Positions 54,478 through 64,000 of a stretch of DNA of 64,000 nucleotides are shown here, piece after piece. Position numbers and translations under genes: made by a program. The stretch is from Pseudomonas sp. BSw22131 (lineage in GTDB: Bacteria > Pseudomonadota > Gammaproteobacteria > Pseudomonadales > Pseudomonadaceae), in NCBI RefSeq assembly GCF_026810445.1, contig NZ_CP113949.1:2914001-2978000 (forward strand), read 5' to 3'. Positions within the stretch are counted from its first letter, which is position 1, and each line of letters begins with the position of its first letter. The notes beneath the pieces were generated by a model. It did no database searches, was not told the origin of the DNA, and saw nothing but the letters and a program-made list of their open reading frames with translations.

Positions 54478-56123
54478 CCTCCCAGCACCGCTACATCGCT
54501 TTGCTGACGCTGGCGTTCGCGCTGGCCTGCCTCGTGCCGCTGGGCACACACGGGCTGTGGATTCCGGACGAAACCCGCTACGCACAAGTCAGCCAGGAGA
54601 TGCTCCACAGCGGGCAGTGGGCGTCGCCGCATTTCATGGGCCTGCGCTATTTCGAAAAGCCCGCAGGCGGCTATTGGTTGATTGCGCTAGGCCAGGCGGT
54701 GTTCGGTGAGAACCTGTTCGGGGTGCGCATCGCTTCGGCGCTCAGTACTGGCTTGAGCATGGTGCTCGCCTGGTTGCTGGCGGGCCGGATGTGGAACGAC
54801 CCGCGTAAGTCGTTCGCCAGCGCGCTGCTGTTCATGAGTTTCGGCTTCATTGCCGGGCAAGCGGGCTATAGCAATCTGGACCCGCAGTTCACGCTGTGGG
54901 TCAACCTGAGCCTGGTTGCGTTCTGGTACGCGGTTCACAGCACGGGCCGCTCTCGGCTGCTGGGCTGGGCAGTGCTGGGTGTGGCCTGCGGCATGGGCTT
55001 CATGACCAAGGGGTTTCTGGCGTGGGCGCTGCCTGTGATGGTTGCCCTGCCCTTCATGCTTTGGCAAAAACGCTGGCGCGAGCTGTTGCGCTACGGCCCG
55101 CTGGCGGTGCTGGTCGCACTTGCGGTGTGCCTGCCGTGGGTGCTGGCCGTGCATCGTCAGGAGCCTGACTACTGGCGGTTCTTTTTCTGGCACGAGCACA
55201 TCCGCCGCTTTGCCGGAGCCGATGCACAACACGCGCAGCCTTGGTGGTTTTACCTGCCGCTGCTGGTGGCCGCGTGCCTGCCGTGGGCACTGCTATTGCC
55301 GGTGACGTTCAAGCAGGCGTGGCAGCAAAGACGTCAGGCGGCCAGCGGGTTTCTGCTGCTGTGGCTGCTGGTGCCGCTAGCGTTTCTGAGCCTGAGCAAA
55401 GGCAAGTTGCCGACCTACATCCTGCCGTGTCTGTTGCCGGTGGCGCTGATGATGGGCGACGCGGTGGTGGAAAGGCTCAAGCACGCCAATACCAGCGCCT
55501 TGCGCGCCAACGGGCTGTTCAATAGCGCAATCGGGCTGATCGGCCTGCTGGCGCTGCTGTTCGTGCAACTCAAGCAACCGGTTTACGAGGATCAGCCTCT
55601 GCAGCTGCTGCTGGCAATGCTGGTGCTCGCGGGCTGGGCGTTGTTCAACGCGCTACAGGGTGCACGGCCGCTGAGCTACTGGGCGATGCCTGCGCTGGGC
55701 AGCTGGATGCTGGTGGCGCTGTTGCCGTCGGCGCTGCCCGACCAAGTGGTGTTCAACAAAACTCCGGATCAGTTCGTGGCCCGGCATCAGCCGGCACTGG
55801 CAGCCAGCACGCACTTGCTGAGCAATGATCTGGGCGCGGCTTCGGCATTGTCCTGGCGCCTCAACCGGCCAGACGTCGCCCTGTTCAACACCTTTGGCGA
55901 GCTTGAGTACGGGCTTGGCTACCCGGACGTACAGGGCCGCGAGGTGTCGATGATCGACATCAACACGTGGATGAATCAGGCCCGGCGCGAGGGCCAGGTT
56001 GGCGTGATCATGCGCGGCAACAGCGACGAGGAACTGCGCGAGCTGGATCTGCTGCCCAAAGACGGCGAGCGTTATGAGGAAGGCAATCTGGTGATCCTCA
56101 TTTACGGGAAATCAGCCTCATGA
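54474..56123 (+). CDS. arnT: ArnT, lipid A aminoarabinose transferase, 549 aa
   Basis: This GT83 integral membrane enzyme transfers L-Ara4N from undecaprenyl phosphate to lipid A at the periplasmic face. The conserved first periplasmic loop reads [18 protein letters not shown] (catalytic Asp), and a [11 protein letters not shown] segment lies between later helices. About 12 hydrophobic spans are followed by a soluble C-terminal part ([20 protein letters not shown]). Length matches E. coli ArnT (about 550). It overlaps arnD and arnE by four bases each. Confidence 0.94.
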   Translation: MTSQHRYIALLTLAFALACLVPLGTHGLWIPDETRYAQVSQEMLHSGQWASPHFMGLRYFEKPAGGYWLIALGQAVFGENLFGVRIASALSTGLSMVLAWLLAGRMWNDPRKSFASALLFMSFGFIAGQAGYSNLDPQFTLWVNLSLVAFWYAVHSTGRSRLLGWAVLGVACGMGFMTKGFLAWALPVMVALPFMLWQKRWRELLRYGPLAVLVALAVCLPWVLAVHRQEPDYWRFFFWHEHIRRFAGADAQHAQPWWFYLPLLVAACLPWALLLPVTFKQAWQQRRQAASGFLLLWLLVPLAFLSLSKGKLPTYILPCLLPVALMMGDAVVERLKHANTSALRANGLFNSAIGLIGLLALLFVQLKQPVYEDQPLQLLLAMLVLAGWALFNALQGARPLSYWAMPALGSWMLVALLPSALPDQVVFNKTPDQFVARHQPALAASTHLLSNDLGAASALSWRLNRPDVALFNTFGELEYGLGYPDVQGREVSMIDINTWMNQARREGQVGVIMRGNSDEELRELDLLPKDGERYEEGNLVILIYGKSAS

Positions 56124-56464
56124 CCTGGCTGATGCTGCTGGCGGCGTGCCTGCTGACCTGTCTGGGCCAGATCGCGCAGAAGCTCGCCGTTGAGCACTGG
56201 CGCGGGGCATTTCCCGGCATCGCCGCGGCCTTGGGTTCGCGCCGGCTGTGGCTGGCAGTGTTCTGCATGGGCATGGGTCTGCTGAGCTGGTTGCTGGTGC
56301 TGCAACGCATGGACGTGGGCATCGCCTACCCGATGCTGGGCCTGAATTTCGTTCTGATCACCCTCAGCGCGCGCTACGTGTTCAACGAATCCATCGACAG
56401 CCGGCACTGGTTCGGCGTCGGCTTGATTGTCGCCGGTGTGATCTTGCTCGGAGGTGAAGCATGA
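56120..56464 (+). CDS. arnE: ArnE, Ara4N-lipid flippase subunit, 114 aa
   Basis: This small SMR/EamA-type membrane protein has four predicted helices ([19 protein letters not shown], then [20 protein letters not shown] and so on). Together with ArnF it is thought to flip undecaprenyl-phosphate Ara4N across the inner membrane. The ATGA overlaps on both sides show operon membership. Confidence 0.92.
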   Translation: MTWLMLLAACLLTCLGQIAQKLAVEHWRGAFPGIAAALGSRRLWLAVFCMGMGLLSWLLVLQRMDVGIAYPMLGLNFVLITLSARYVFNESIDSRHWFGVGLIVAGVILLGGEA

Positions 56465-56931
56465 GCCGTCGCACCGGGAGCCTGTTCGCCATGGGCAGCG
56501 TGGGCCTGGTCAGCGCGGCGCAACTGGGCATGCGCTGGGGCATGGTTCGCCTGCCCTCGCCCAGCCAATGGATGCAAGCGTTGTGGGCCGGGCAGATCGA
56601 CATTGCTGCGGTCGCGCTCGTCTGCGCATCGATCCTTGCTTATGCGCTTTCCATGTTGTGCTGGCTCATTGCGCTGCGAGACCTGCCGCTGAGTCGCGCC
56701 TATTCGATGCTGAGTGTCAGCTACGTGCTGGTTTACGCGCTGGCTGCCCTCCTGCCGTTTTTCCACGAGACATTTACGGTACCGAAAACTGTGGGTGTCA
56801 CGCTGATCGTGATGGGCGTTTTGACCATCAACCGTCGGCGAATCCCAAGCGTCCCGCTTCAACCCCATCTTCAGCCTCATCTTCAGGCTAATCTTCAGGA
56901 TAACTCCCATGAAAATCAGCGTTTTCGGTAG
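56461..56931 (+). CDS. arnF: ArnF, Ara4N-lipid flippase subunit, 156 aa
   Basis: This partner of ArnE has four membrane helices ([19 protein letters not shown] to [12 protein letters not shown]). The protein runs about 20 residues past the usual family end: after [11 protein letters not shown] the tail repeats [14 protein letters not shown]. It is encoded by near-identical 12-base tandem units (CATCTTCAGCCT type, about 56868-56903). This extension overlaps the ugd start by 23 bases and also contains the ugd ribosome-binding region. Confidence 0.88.
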   Translation: MSRRTGSLFAMGSVGLVSAAQLGMRWGMVRLPSPSQWMQALWAGQIDIAAVALVCASILAYALSMLCWLIALRDLPLSRAYSMLSVSYVLVYALAALLPFFHETFTVPKTVGVTLIVMGVLTINRRRIPSVPLQPHLQPHLQANLQDNSHENQRFR

Positions 56932-58303
56932 TGGTTATGTCGGTCTGGTGCAGGCCACCGTGCTTGCCGAAGTCGGCCATGACGTCATCTGCATGGACAT
57001 CGACCAGGCCAAGATCGATCAGTTACGCCAAGGCCAGGTGCATATTTTCGAACCGGGGCTGGCCAATCTCGTGCGTGAGAACCTGGAGCAAAAACGCCTG
57101 CAATTCACCTGCGACGAACAGCTCGCCGTGGAGCATGCCGACGTGTTGTTCATTGCCGTCGGCACGCCGTCCCGACCTGATGGCTCGGCTGATCTGACAG
57201 GTTTTTTTGCCGTCGGCGAGGCCATCGCCAGGCACCGATCGGAGCCGTTGATCATCGTCGAAAAATCCACCGTGCCAGTGGGCAGCGGCGATGCCTTGCG
57301 CCTGCACATCGAAAAGGCTTTGCGGCAGGCCGGTCGGCTGTTGCAGTTCGATATCGTGTCCAATCCCGAGTTTTTGAAGGAAGGTTCGGCGGTCAATGAC
57401 TGCCGGCGTCCGGACCGTATAGTCATCGGCTGTGAAAGCGAATCCGTGCAGCGGGTCATGCGCGAGCTGTACGCGCCGTTCAACCGTAACCATGACCGCA
57501 TCATGTTCATGGACCTGCGCAGTGCAGAACTGACCAAATACGCCGCCAATTGCATGCTGGCGACCAAGATCAGCTTCATCAACCAGATTGCCGAGCTGGC
57601 GGAACACCTAGGGGCGGATGTGGAATCGGTGCGGCTGGGGATCGGCGCGGATTCGCGCATCGGTTATGACTTCATCTACCCCGGCTGCGGTTATGGCGGC
57701 TCGTGCTTTGGCAAAGACATCCGGGCGCTGATTCACAGCGCGCGCGAGGCGCACTGTTCCAACGACCTGCTGTCGGTGGTCGAGGCCATCAACGAGCGGC
57801 AGAAGAACAAGCTGTTTGATCGGGTCAATGCGTTTTACAAAGGCGATCTGCGGGGCAAGACGTTCGCGTTGTGGGGGTTGGCGTTCAAACCCAACACCGA
57901 TGACATGCGCGACGCGCCGAGCCGCGTGCTGATGGAGGCGCTATGGCAGGCCGGTGCAACGGTGCGAGCGTTTGACCCCGAAGCGATGCAGGAAACCCAA
58001 CGCATTTATGGCAACCGCAAGGACCTGGTTTTGATGGGCACGCCGGAATCGACGCTCAATGACGCCGATGCCTTGATCATCTGCACTGAATGGCAGCAGT
58101 TCAAGGCCCCTGATTTCGAGTTGATCCAGCAACGGCTGGCGGCGCCGGTGATCTTCGACGGCCGCAACCTCTACGACACCGAGCGCCTGGCACAGAGCGG
58201 GTTTCACTACTATCCCATCGGCCGTGGCGAATCCTGTGATTTGCCCATACCGCAAAAACAGTGGGCGCCCTACGAACTGCTCGCCAGCGGCCAGACGGTC
58301 TGA
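56909..58303 (+). CDS. ugd: Ugd, UDP-glucose 6-dehydrogenase, 464 aa
   Basis: This oxidises UDP-glucose to UDP-glucuronate with NAD, giving the first precursor of the Ara4N pathway. The N-terminal Rossmann motif is [21 protein letters not shown]. The catalytic Lys lies in [15 protein letters not shown] and the catalytic Cys in [16 protein letters not shown]. The C-terminal domain has [20 protein letters not shown] 56909 (MKISVFGSG) has AGGAT eight bases upstream. As the last gene of the cluster it makes the operon self-sufficient for UDP-glucuronate. Confidence 0.94.
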   Translation: MKISVFGSGYVGLVQATVLAEVGHDVICMDIDQAKIDQLRQGQVHIFEPGLANLVRENLEQKRLQFTCDEQLAVEHADVLFIAVGTPSRPDGSADLTGFFAVGEAIARHRSEPLIIVEKSTVPVGSGDALRLHIEKALRQAGRLLQFDIVSNPEFLKEGSAVNDCRRPDRIVIGCESESVQRVMRELYAPFNRNHDRIMFMDLRSAELTKYAANCMLATKISFINQIAELAEHLGADVESVRLGIGADSRIGYDFIYPGCGYGGSCFGKDIRALIHSAREAHCSNDLLSVVEAINERQKNKLFDRVNAFYKGDLRGKTFALWGLAFKPNTDDMRDAPSRVLMEALWQAGATVRAFDPEAMQETQRIYGNRKDLVLMGTPESTLNDADALIICTEWQQFKAPDFELIQQRLAAPVIFDGRNLYDTERLAQSGFHYYPIGRGESCDLPIPQKQWAPYELLASGQTV

Positions 58304-58993
58304 GGTGACGTGTTGCGAGGCGGCTTTATGGGCCAACCCATACGCCGTCACGCGAATCAATTCGCGCCTACAGTGTTGCACCTCGTAGTAGGCGCGGTGG
58401 GCACGGTCCGTTGGAGGCTCGCCCGCGAAGCTTTTGATTACGCCCGGAGGGCTGTAGGAGCGAACTTGTTCGCGATCTGCCGGGCACCGGCAGTAAATCG
58501 GGCACATGCGGTGTGTCAGGTGCAACGTGGGCACAGGTTTCAGGGCCGCTTCGCGCCCCATCGCGGCCTCGCGTTGCTCGTGCGCTCCTACAGAGTATGT
58601 GCGGCGCTTGCCAATTTTTGGCGCGAGGCTCGCCGGCTAAGCTTTTGATTCTGCCCGAAGGGCTGTAGCAGCGAACTTGTTCGCGATCTGCCGGGCACCG
58701 GCAGTAAATCGGGCACATGCGGTGTGTCAGGTTCAGCGGGGCGTCTGGTTTCAGGGCCGCTGCGCGCCCCATCGCGGCCTCGCGTTGCTCGTGCGCTCCT
58801 ACAAGGGGTGTGTGGCGTTTGCGGACTTGTTGGCGCGGCTTGCCCGCGAAGGATCCCGCCACAGATTACCGCCGCGTGAATGTCCCGTGGGGGGGCCGCT
58901 GGCCCGCGAAGAAGCTGGGCCAGCGACAGATCTATCATCTGAATCGACGGCTTCGCGGGCAAGCCTCGCTTCAACGTTCAGTTCTCTTCCCTC
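58304..58993. repeat. REP-type repeat region after ugd, with a ~208-bp direct duplication
   Basis: No gene is supported. Two copies of a ~140-bp block start near 58453 and 58661 (GGGCTGTAG.AGCGAACTTG.. to ..TTGCTCGTGCGCTCCTACA). Each has GCGAACTTGTTCGC, a typical Pseudomonas intergenic palindrome, and the GATCTGCCGGGCACCGGCAG stem seen also at 41143. The convergent gene pairs on both sides make this a terminal, non-coding spacer. Confidence 0.7.
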
Positions 58994-60655
58994 TCAAGGT
59001 CCCCCAGCCGCGACACCCGGCAGACGCAGCAGGACGTAATCCTCTTTGTCGAAACGACCGCTGTAAATCACGGGCAAAGCCCCCTGCGCGGTCCCTTGCA
59101 GGGCCAGATAATCGGTATTGCTCATGGCTACGTAAGCAGGCGCGTGAATGGCCTGCAACTGCGGCGCAGTCTGGGTGAACTGCGGTCGCAGGTCAGTATC
59201 GACGTTGACCATGAACTTGATCGCCTTGGCGTCCTTGCCCATGCCATGCAGTACCAACGGCAACGGGTCGGCTCGCAGAATGCCGAACACGGCCTGGCTG
59301 AAGTGTTCGGTGTCATACAGGTTGCGTTCCACCTTCTCGAACAGCCCGATGTAGCATCCCCAGACCGCCAGCACGGCGCACAGCGTCAGGCCAAGCGTGC
59401 GCAGGCGAGGCCTGACCAGCAACGCAATGGCGCCCATCTGCAACAACCCTAGCACGACCAAGACCGGGCCGATGGTGCCCAACTCTTCCGGGAAGCGTGG
59501 CCTGGCCATCAGCAGCGCGGCCAGCAACACCCCGGGAATCACGCAGAACACGCCAAGCATGAAGGTCCGCAGCACACGCGCCCAACGCTGACCGGTCACC
59601 TTAAATGGATAGGCCGCGATGATTGCGACCATGGGCAACATCGGCAGCAGGTATCGGGCTTTTTTAGCCTGCGGAACAGACAGCCCGAGCATGACCGTCA
59701 GCGCCGCCGCCAGGCACAGCCCCACCAGCGTCAGCGCTGGCGTGCGCGGTTGTCGCCCCACTGCCGTGGCCCCCACAACGAGCAGCACGACGATGGCCAG
59801 CGGATACGCCAATGCGTAATTGCCCATTGAACTGTTGAAATACCACAACGCCGGGCTGCTGCCTTCGCTGCCGTCCATGCGCGAGGTGAACTGCATCCTC
59901 ACGACCTCGGCCATGAAACTGTCGCCGCCGCTGATCCAGGCCAGCGCCAGCAAGCTCGCGATGCACAGCAACAACGTCAGCAGCGCGAGCAACCCAAACC
60001 TCAAGGGCCGCTGCCATTGGCCCTGCATCAGGCAGCCGCTGATCAGGTAATAGCTGCACAGCACGCCGGTGGGTACCACCAGCCCGATGGGACCCCGAAT
60101 TGCAAACCCCAGCACCAGCAATGCAAAGACCCAGCCCATGCGTCGGGGTGCCTGGAATTGATCGTGGGCATAGCCCAGGTAAAACACGGCAAACGTCACT
60201 GTTGCCAGCATCTGGTCCAGCGACACCGCGCGCGTCTCAGTGATGAACGTATTGGTCAGCAGCAACATGCCAATGCTGAGTAATGCCCACTGCCGCGAGT
60301 AAGGCGCCACCAGCCGGTACATCAGGCCGACCAGAACGGCAGAGGCGATTGCCGTTGGCAACCAGGCACTGAAGCTGGTCACCTGGCCCAAGGGTAGCGA
60401 GCACAGGTAGATCAACAGCGTCGTGAACGCTGAGTAGTCGGCGTAAGGTTCGCCGTAAGTGGTGGGGAAAAACCCGGGGCCGTGGCGCAGCATCTCCTGG
60501 GCGAACACCACGAAACGTGAATCGAAGCCGATGATGTCCTGATGCCAACTGCCGGCGATGAACAGCAACAAAGCCAACAGCCCGGCAAGCGTGGCCTGCA
60601 CCCGCGCATCCCGCCTCGTAAGACCCACTGACGGCTGACTGACAAACGCTGTCAA
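58994..60655 (-). CDS. GT39-like membrane glycosyltransferase, 553 aa
   Basis: This polytopic protein of the ArnT/PMT-like clan has about ten to twelve hydrophobic spans. The first periplasmic loop has GFDSRFVVFAQEMLRHG, with an Asp where ArnT has its catalytic Asp, followed by YADYSAFTTLLIYL. The C-terminal part is soluble (KAIKFMVNVDTDLRPQF and similar). It is coupled to the upstream gene by an ATGA overlap. It could attach a sugar from a polyprenyl carrier to an envelope polymer. Its position, convergent to arn, suggests lipid A or O-chain modification, but the acceptor is not known. Confidence 0.82.
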   Translation of the reverse strand: MTAFVSQPSVGLTRRDARVQATLAGLLALLLFIAGSWHQDIIGFDSRFVVFAQEMLRHGPGFFPTTYGEPYADYSAFTTLLIYLCSLPLGQVTSFSAWLPTAIASAVLVGLMYRLVAPYSRQWALLSIGMLLLTNTFITETRAVSLDQMLATVTFAVFYLGYAHDQFQAPRRMGWVFALLVLGFAIRGPIGLVVPTGVLCSYYLISGCLMQGQWQRPLRFGLLALLTLLLCIASLLALAWISGGDSFMAEVVRMQFTSRMDGSEGSSPALWYFNSSMGNYALAYPLAIVVLLVVGATAVGRQPRTPALTLVGLCLAAALTVMLGLSVPQAKKARYLLPMLPMVAIIAAYPFKVTGQRWARVLRTFMLGVFCVIPGVLLAALLMARPRFPEELGTIGPVLVVLGLLQMGAIALLVRPRLRTLGLTLCAVLAVWGCYIGLFEKVERNLYDTEHFSQAVFGILRADPLPLVLHGMGKDAKAIKFMVNVDTDLRPQFTQTAPQLQAIHAPAYVAMSNTDYLALQGTAQGALPVIYSGRFDKEDYVLLRLPGVAAGGP

Positions 60656-62157
60656 AATCCTTCCCCTGCTGTGTTTGTGCCAACAGCGCTTACATCTGCT
60701 GCGCTATGACTGACGAAATAGTAGTCGCGATCTCCCACCTTGACCCGATCGGTCACCCTGAGCGGTGGCGCAGGTTCTGACTGGCTTTCGACGATGGCCA
60801 GGTTGCCCGGGGCGGCGCCGAGAAATGTGATCAGTTGGGCGTCGGTCATCAAGGTGTCGAGCAAACTCTGACTGTAGAAAACGCTGGCGCCTGCCAGACG
60901 CTCGCTGGGTTGAAACAACGCAACACGTCGCCCGCCGAGTTGGAGCGCGTGGACTTTGTCAGTGAGCGGCAAAAATGACAGTTGTCGGTCAGCGCGTGGC
61001 GCCAGCCAGAACGCGGCGGCCAGATACCCCGCGACGACGGCCATCATGACGCCGAGCATGATCGCCTGCCGATGCTGAACGAAGCCTGCCATGCGCGCAG
61101 AAACGTGAACCCGTGTGCGCAATCGTTCGCCAAGCTCCGCTGCGTAGTGCGCAGCAATCACGGCGGCGGCCGGTGTCAGCGACATCAGGTAGACCATGCG
61201 TTTGCTGGACGCCAGCGTCAGCAACACGAACTGGGCCAGTAACCAGACCGTGAAGAACAGCAGGTACGGCTTGGCGACCAGCTGTTTACGAAAATGCCAC
61301 AACCCCAGGTACACCAGCAGGTTCCACGGCAGGAAGGCTTCCGGCAGTTTGCTCAGGTAGTAATAGAAGGGTTCGTAGTGACCGGCATCTTCGAACGAGC
61401 CACTGAAGCGTCCGACGCTGTTGGTCCACAGCACGTCTTTGAGCGACTGCGCCCCGCCCTGCCCGTACAGGCACCACAACCAGAACAACAACGGCAGCAG
61501 CGCAAGCAGTGTGAACAGCGCAGGCCGGAGCCAGTCAGTCAGAACCAAGCGTTTGTGCAAGACGGTCTGGCAAACCAGCCAGACGAAAATAACCACCCCC
61601 GGCAACGCCAGGCCCAGCACGCCTTTGCTCAGGGTGGAAATCATGATGCCGAGCGCAAACAGGCACCACACGCCTAAGGGACGCGCCGTGGTGCGAGTGG
61701 CTGAGCTGGCTAGAAAAAACGCCAGCAACGCGGTCGTTACCCCAAACGCCAACAGGGCGTCCTCGCCCACTTGCCGGCTGTTACTCCAGAACGTCGCGGT
61801 GGTCGCCAGCATCATGGCTGCCAACCACGCGATGCCTGACGGACGCCCCAATCGAAGAAGCACGGCGTAGAGCAACAACACCGTGAACAGACCGGCGAAT
61901 GCCGAGGCCAGGCGCACCGCCCAGGGGGTCGCCCCAAAAGCGCGAATGGCTGCAGCATCGAGCCAGACACTCAAAGGCGGCTTTTCCAGAAACGGCTGGC
62001 CGTTGAGGGTGGGCGTGACCCAATTGCCGCTGAGGTGCATCTCCATCGCAATACCGGCGACGCGAGGCTCGGTGGAGTTCTGCAATTGATGATTGCCCAA
62101 GGCAAAAAAGAACAGAACAACGGCTAACAGCAATACAGAAAGCGCGCGAGAAGTCAT
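60652..62157 (-). CDS. GT39-family membrane glycosyltransferase, about 501 aa
   Basis: This ArnT-like polytopic transferase has an N-terminal helix (MTSRALSVLLLAVVLFFFAL), then a periplasmic loop NSTEPRVAGIAMEMHLSGNW (Glu in the catalytic position where ArnT has DE). TLNGQPFLEKPPLSVWLDAA and many further helices follow, then a soluble tail. I choose ATG 62157; the frame is open to 62250, but the extra residues are polar and unlike the family. It is the first gene of a two-gene unit with the gene at 58994. A GT2-type flippase or donor-synthesis gene is not adjacent. Confidence 0.82.
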   Translation of the reverse strand: MTSRALSVLLLAVVLFFFALGNHQLQNSTEPRVAGIAMEMHLSGNWVTPTLNGQPFLEKPPLSVWLDAAAIRAFGATPWAVRLASAFAGLFTVLLLYAVLLRLGRPSGIAWLAAMMLATTATFWSNSRQVGEDALLAFGVTTALLAFFLASSATRTTARPLGVWCLFALGIMISTLSKGVLGLALPGVVIFVWLVCQTVLHKRLVLTDWLRPALFTLLALLPLLFWLWCLYGQGGAQSLKDVLWTNSVGRFSGSFEDAGHYEPFYYYLSKLPEAFLPWNLLVYLGLWHFRKQLVAKPYLLFFTVWLLAQFVLLTLASSKRMVYLMSLTPAAAVIAAHYAAELGERLRTRVHVSARMAGFVQHRQAIMLGVMMAVVAGYLAAAFWLAPRADRQLSFLPLTDKVHALQLGGRRVALFQPSERLAGASVFYSQSLLDTLMTDAQLITFLGAAPGNLAIVESQSEPAPPLRVTDRVKVGDRDYYFVSHSAADVSAVGTNTAGEGF

Positions 62158-62530
62158 CAATTGAATACCGGCCAATGTATATGAGTGCATGTGAGAGGCA
62201 GTATAAGCAGGCCATTGTTGAATTCTTGTTAAGCGCATCGCTACTTGCACCCGTTTATTTAAGCGCTATTAATATAAATCATGGATAAAAGACAAGATGC
62301 TTTTCACACTGCGCATACCTGATTTTCACAATCCTTGATGGACACTTTTCATACGCTCAATCGGACACATCGACGCTCTTGATTCACCCAAAAGGATATT
62401 AATGCAGCACGGTCGTTGAACAAGTATGCGACAGCCCCTCTGGTGCCTCCGGCAAAACGGAAGTGTTAGCCCCAAGGCGTTGCGCCCGATAAAAAGATCA
62501 ACTCTCTGCTGCTCCAAAGGAATTTGAAAT

Positions 62531-64000
62531 GTGCATACTCACCTCTCAGCCCCTGTTCGGTTCTTGCTGCTCACGACCGGAACATGGCTCGTTGTTTTCT
62601 TTCTCACGCGTTTATTCTTATTCGCAACTCACCTCACAGAAGCCGGGCATCAGCTCGCGAGCACCTTCGCAATAGGCTTGCTTCATGACCTGGCCTTTCT
62701 GACTGACGCCGCCTTGCCGCTTGGGCTTTATGTGTTGCTGTGCCCCCTGCGTTGTGGCGCACGCGCGGCCATGGCTGGTTCCTCCAGGGACTCATGACCC
62801 TGAGCATATTCGTGATGCTCTTCGTGGCCGTTGCGGAAGGCTTGTTCTGGGATGAGTTCGGCGTGCGATTCAACTTCATCGCAGTCGACTATCTGGTGTA
62901 TTCCGATGAGGTACTCAACAACATCCTGGAGTCCTATCCGATCGGCAAACTGCTCAGCGGGCTGGCGGTGGTCGCCAATGCGTTGAGTGTTGGTTTGCAT
63001 CGTCTGGTAACTGCCTCGGTGAAAGCGCCACTTGCGCCGTGGCGCAACCGGTTCCTGATGATCGGGCTGCTTGGGGTGCTGGCCGGCGCGAGTCTGCTGT
63101 GGATCGATCAGGACAATCCGCGCGGTCAGGGCGGCAATGCCTATCAGCGCGAACTGGCGAGCAATGGTCCGTATCAGTTTTTTGCAGCGTTCAGAAACAA
63201 TGAACTCGACTACACACAGTTTTACGGCACCCTGCCCGATGCTGACGTTGCGTCGCGCCTCCGTAACGAACTGGCCGAACCCAACAGTACGTTTATCGGC
63301 AAGGACCCGCTGGACATCCGGCGCATGATCGATAACCCCGGTAACGCACGCACACTGAACATCGTGCTGGTGACCATTGAAAGCCTGAGCGCCAAGTATT
63401 TGGGCAGCAATGGCGACACCCGGGGCCTGACGCCCAATCTCGATAAATTGCGTACGCAAAGCCTGTACTTCAAGAACTTCTACGCCACCGGAACGCGCAC
63501 CGACCGCCGGCTCGAGGCCATTACGCTGTCGATACCGCCCACTCCGGGACGCTCCATCGTCAAGCGCGTGGGTCGTGAAAGTGGCTTCGCCAGCCTGGGG
63601 CAGCAATTGTCAGCAGTGGGCTACGACAGCGTTTTTGTCTATGGCGGCCGGGGCTACTTCGACAACATGAATGCATTCTTCAGCGGCAACGGTTACCGCG
63701 TTGTCGACCAGAGCAGCGTCAAGGAAGAAGACATCCACTTCAAAAACGCCTGGGGGATGGCCGATGAAGACTTGTACCGGCAGGCACTCGCCCTGGCCGA
63801 TGCGGACTTCGCCAGCAAAAAGCCGTTTCTGCTGCAATTGATGACCACCTCTAACCATCGTCCGTATACCTTTCCGGACGGGCGCATTGATATCCCTTCG
63901 GGCAAGGGTCGTGACGGGGCGGTGAAATACACTGACTACGCCATCGGCAAGTTTCTTGAAGATGCGCGCAAGAAACCGTGGTTCGAGAACACACTGTTTA
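62531..64000 (+). CDS. LTA-synthase-like sulfatase (PA1689-type), frameshifted, cut by window end
   Basis: The first frame gives MHTHLSAPVRFLLLTTGTWL and four hydrophobic spans to about 62740. A second frame then continues (LWRTRGHGWFLQGLMTLSIF) to the window end, with the sulfatase domain LNIVLVTIESLSAKYLGSNG (metal-binding Glu/Ser-Thr region), RTDRRLEAITLSIPPTPGRS and LMTTSNHRPYTFPDG. One base appears to be lost near 62741-62755 in a C-run/GTTGTGG stretch. Family members are membrane phosphotransferases for envelope polymers. The 3' end is beyond the window. Error or true frameshift cannot be told. Confidence 0.75.

Overview
The window looks like a Pseudomonas chromosome. The dif-like sequence at 8685 matches the Pseudomonas/Enterobacteria dif pattern (ATTTAACATAA / TATACA / TTATGCG). 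The rest agrees: an eight-gene arn-ugd operon for lipid A modification, glgX, GGDEF/EAL and chemotaxis genes, DUF6482 and DUF2256 proteins, and Pseudomonas-type intergenic repeats around GCGAACTTGTTCGC. I cannot name the species from sequence alone.

Layout. 1-1700: three small unrecognised plus-strand genes and a small membrane protein. 1757-8448 (minus): a two-gene unit of a zinc metallopeptidase and a 1833-residue pseudokinase/DUF4011/SF1 helicase/nuclease-like/WGR protein, which resembles a defence module. 8685-28303: an array inserted in the chromosomal dif site. It holds two tandem copies (A, B) of a filamentous phage (inovirus) without an integrase gene, a 2.5 kb satellite-like element (C) without replication or virion genes, and a 2.0 kb element (D) whose left half is satellite and right half is phage. 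28304-31450: a secreted-protein gene broken by a 13-bp duplication, truncated tetR and GST remnants, then DUF393, SDR, DUF6482 and DUF2256 genes. 31602-37224: a sugar porter and three signalling genes (GGDEF-EAL, GAF, membrane GGDEF). 37411-48162: a triple-CheW/triple-PAS receptor operon, glgX, a hybrid histidine kinase and a dCache-type chemoreceptor. 49447-58303: arnBCADTEF-ugd. 58994-62157: two GT39-like membrane glycosyltransferases, convergent to arn. 62531 to the end: an LTA-synthase-like sulfatase with an apparent frameshift, cut by the window end.

Main discovery. Phage and satellites end in a conserved structure: two inverted dif-like half-sites 90-92 nt apart flanking a stem whose sequence differs between phage and satellite while pairing is kept. 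This is the architecture of the folded single-stranded attP of Vibrio CTX phage, so I infer integration by the host XerC/XerD recombinases. The satellites carry only this site, a hairpin shared with the phage (candidate origin or packaging signal), a ribbon-helix-helix regulator and unknown small genes. They should depend on the neighbouring phage, as RS1 depends on CTX in Vibrio.

Caution. Copies A and B differ by about 29 small deletions and one substitution that I could find. Restoring the deletions gives both copies the same length (7522 bp) and intact genes. Collapsed or unpolished long-read assembly is therefore a likely cause of most broken phage genes.
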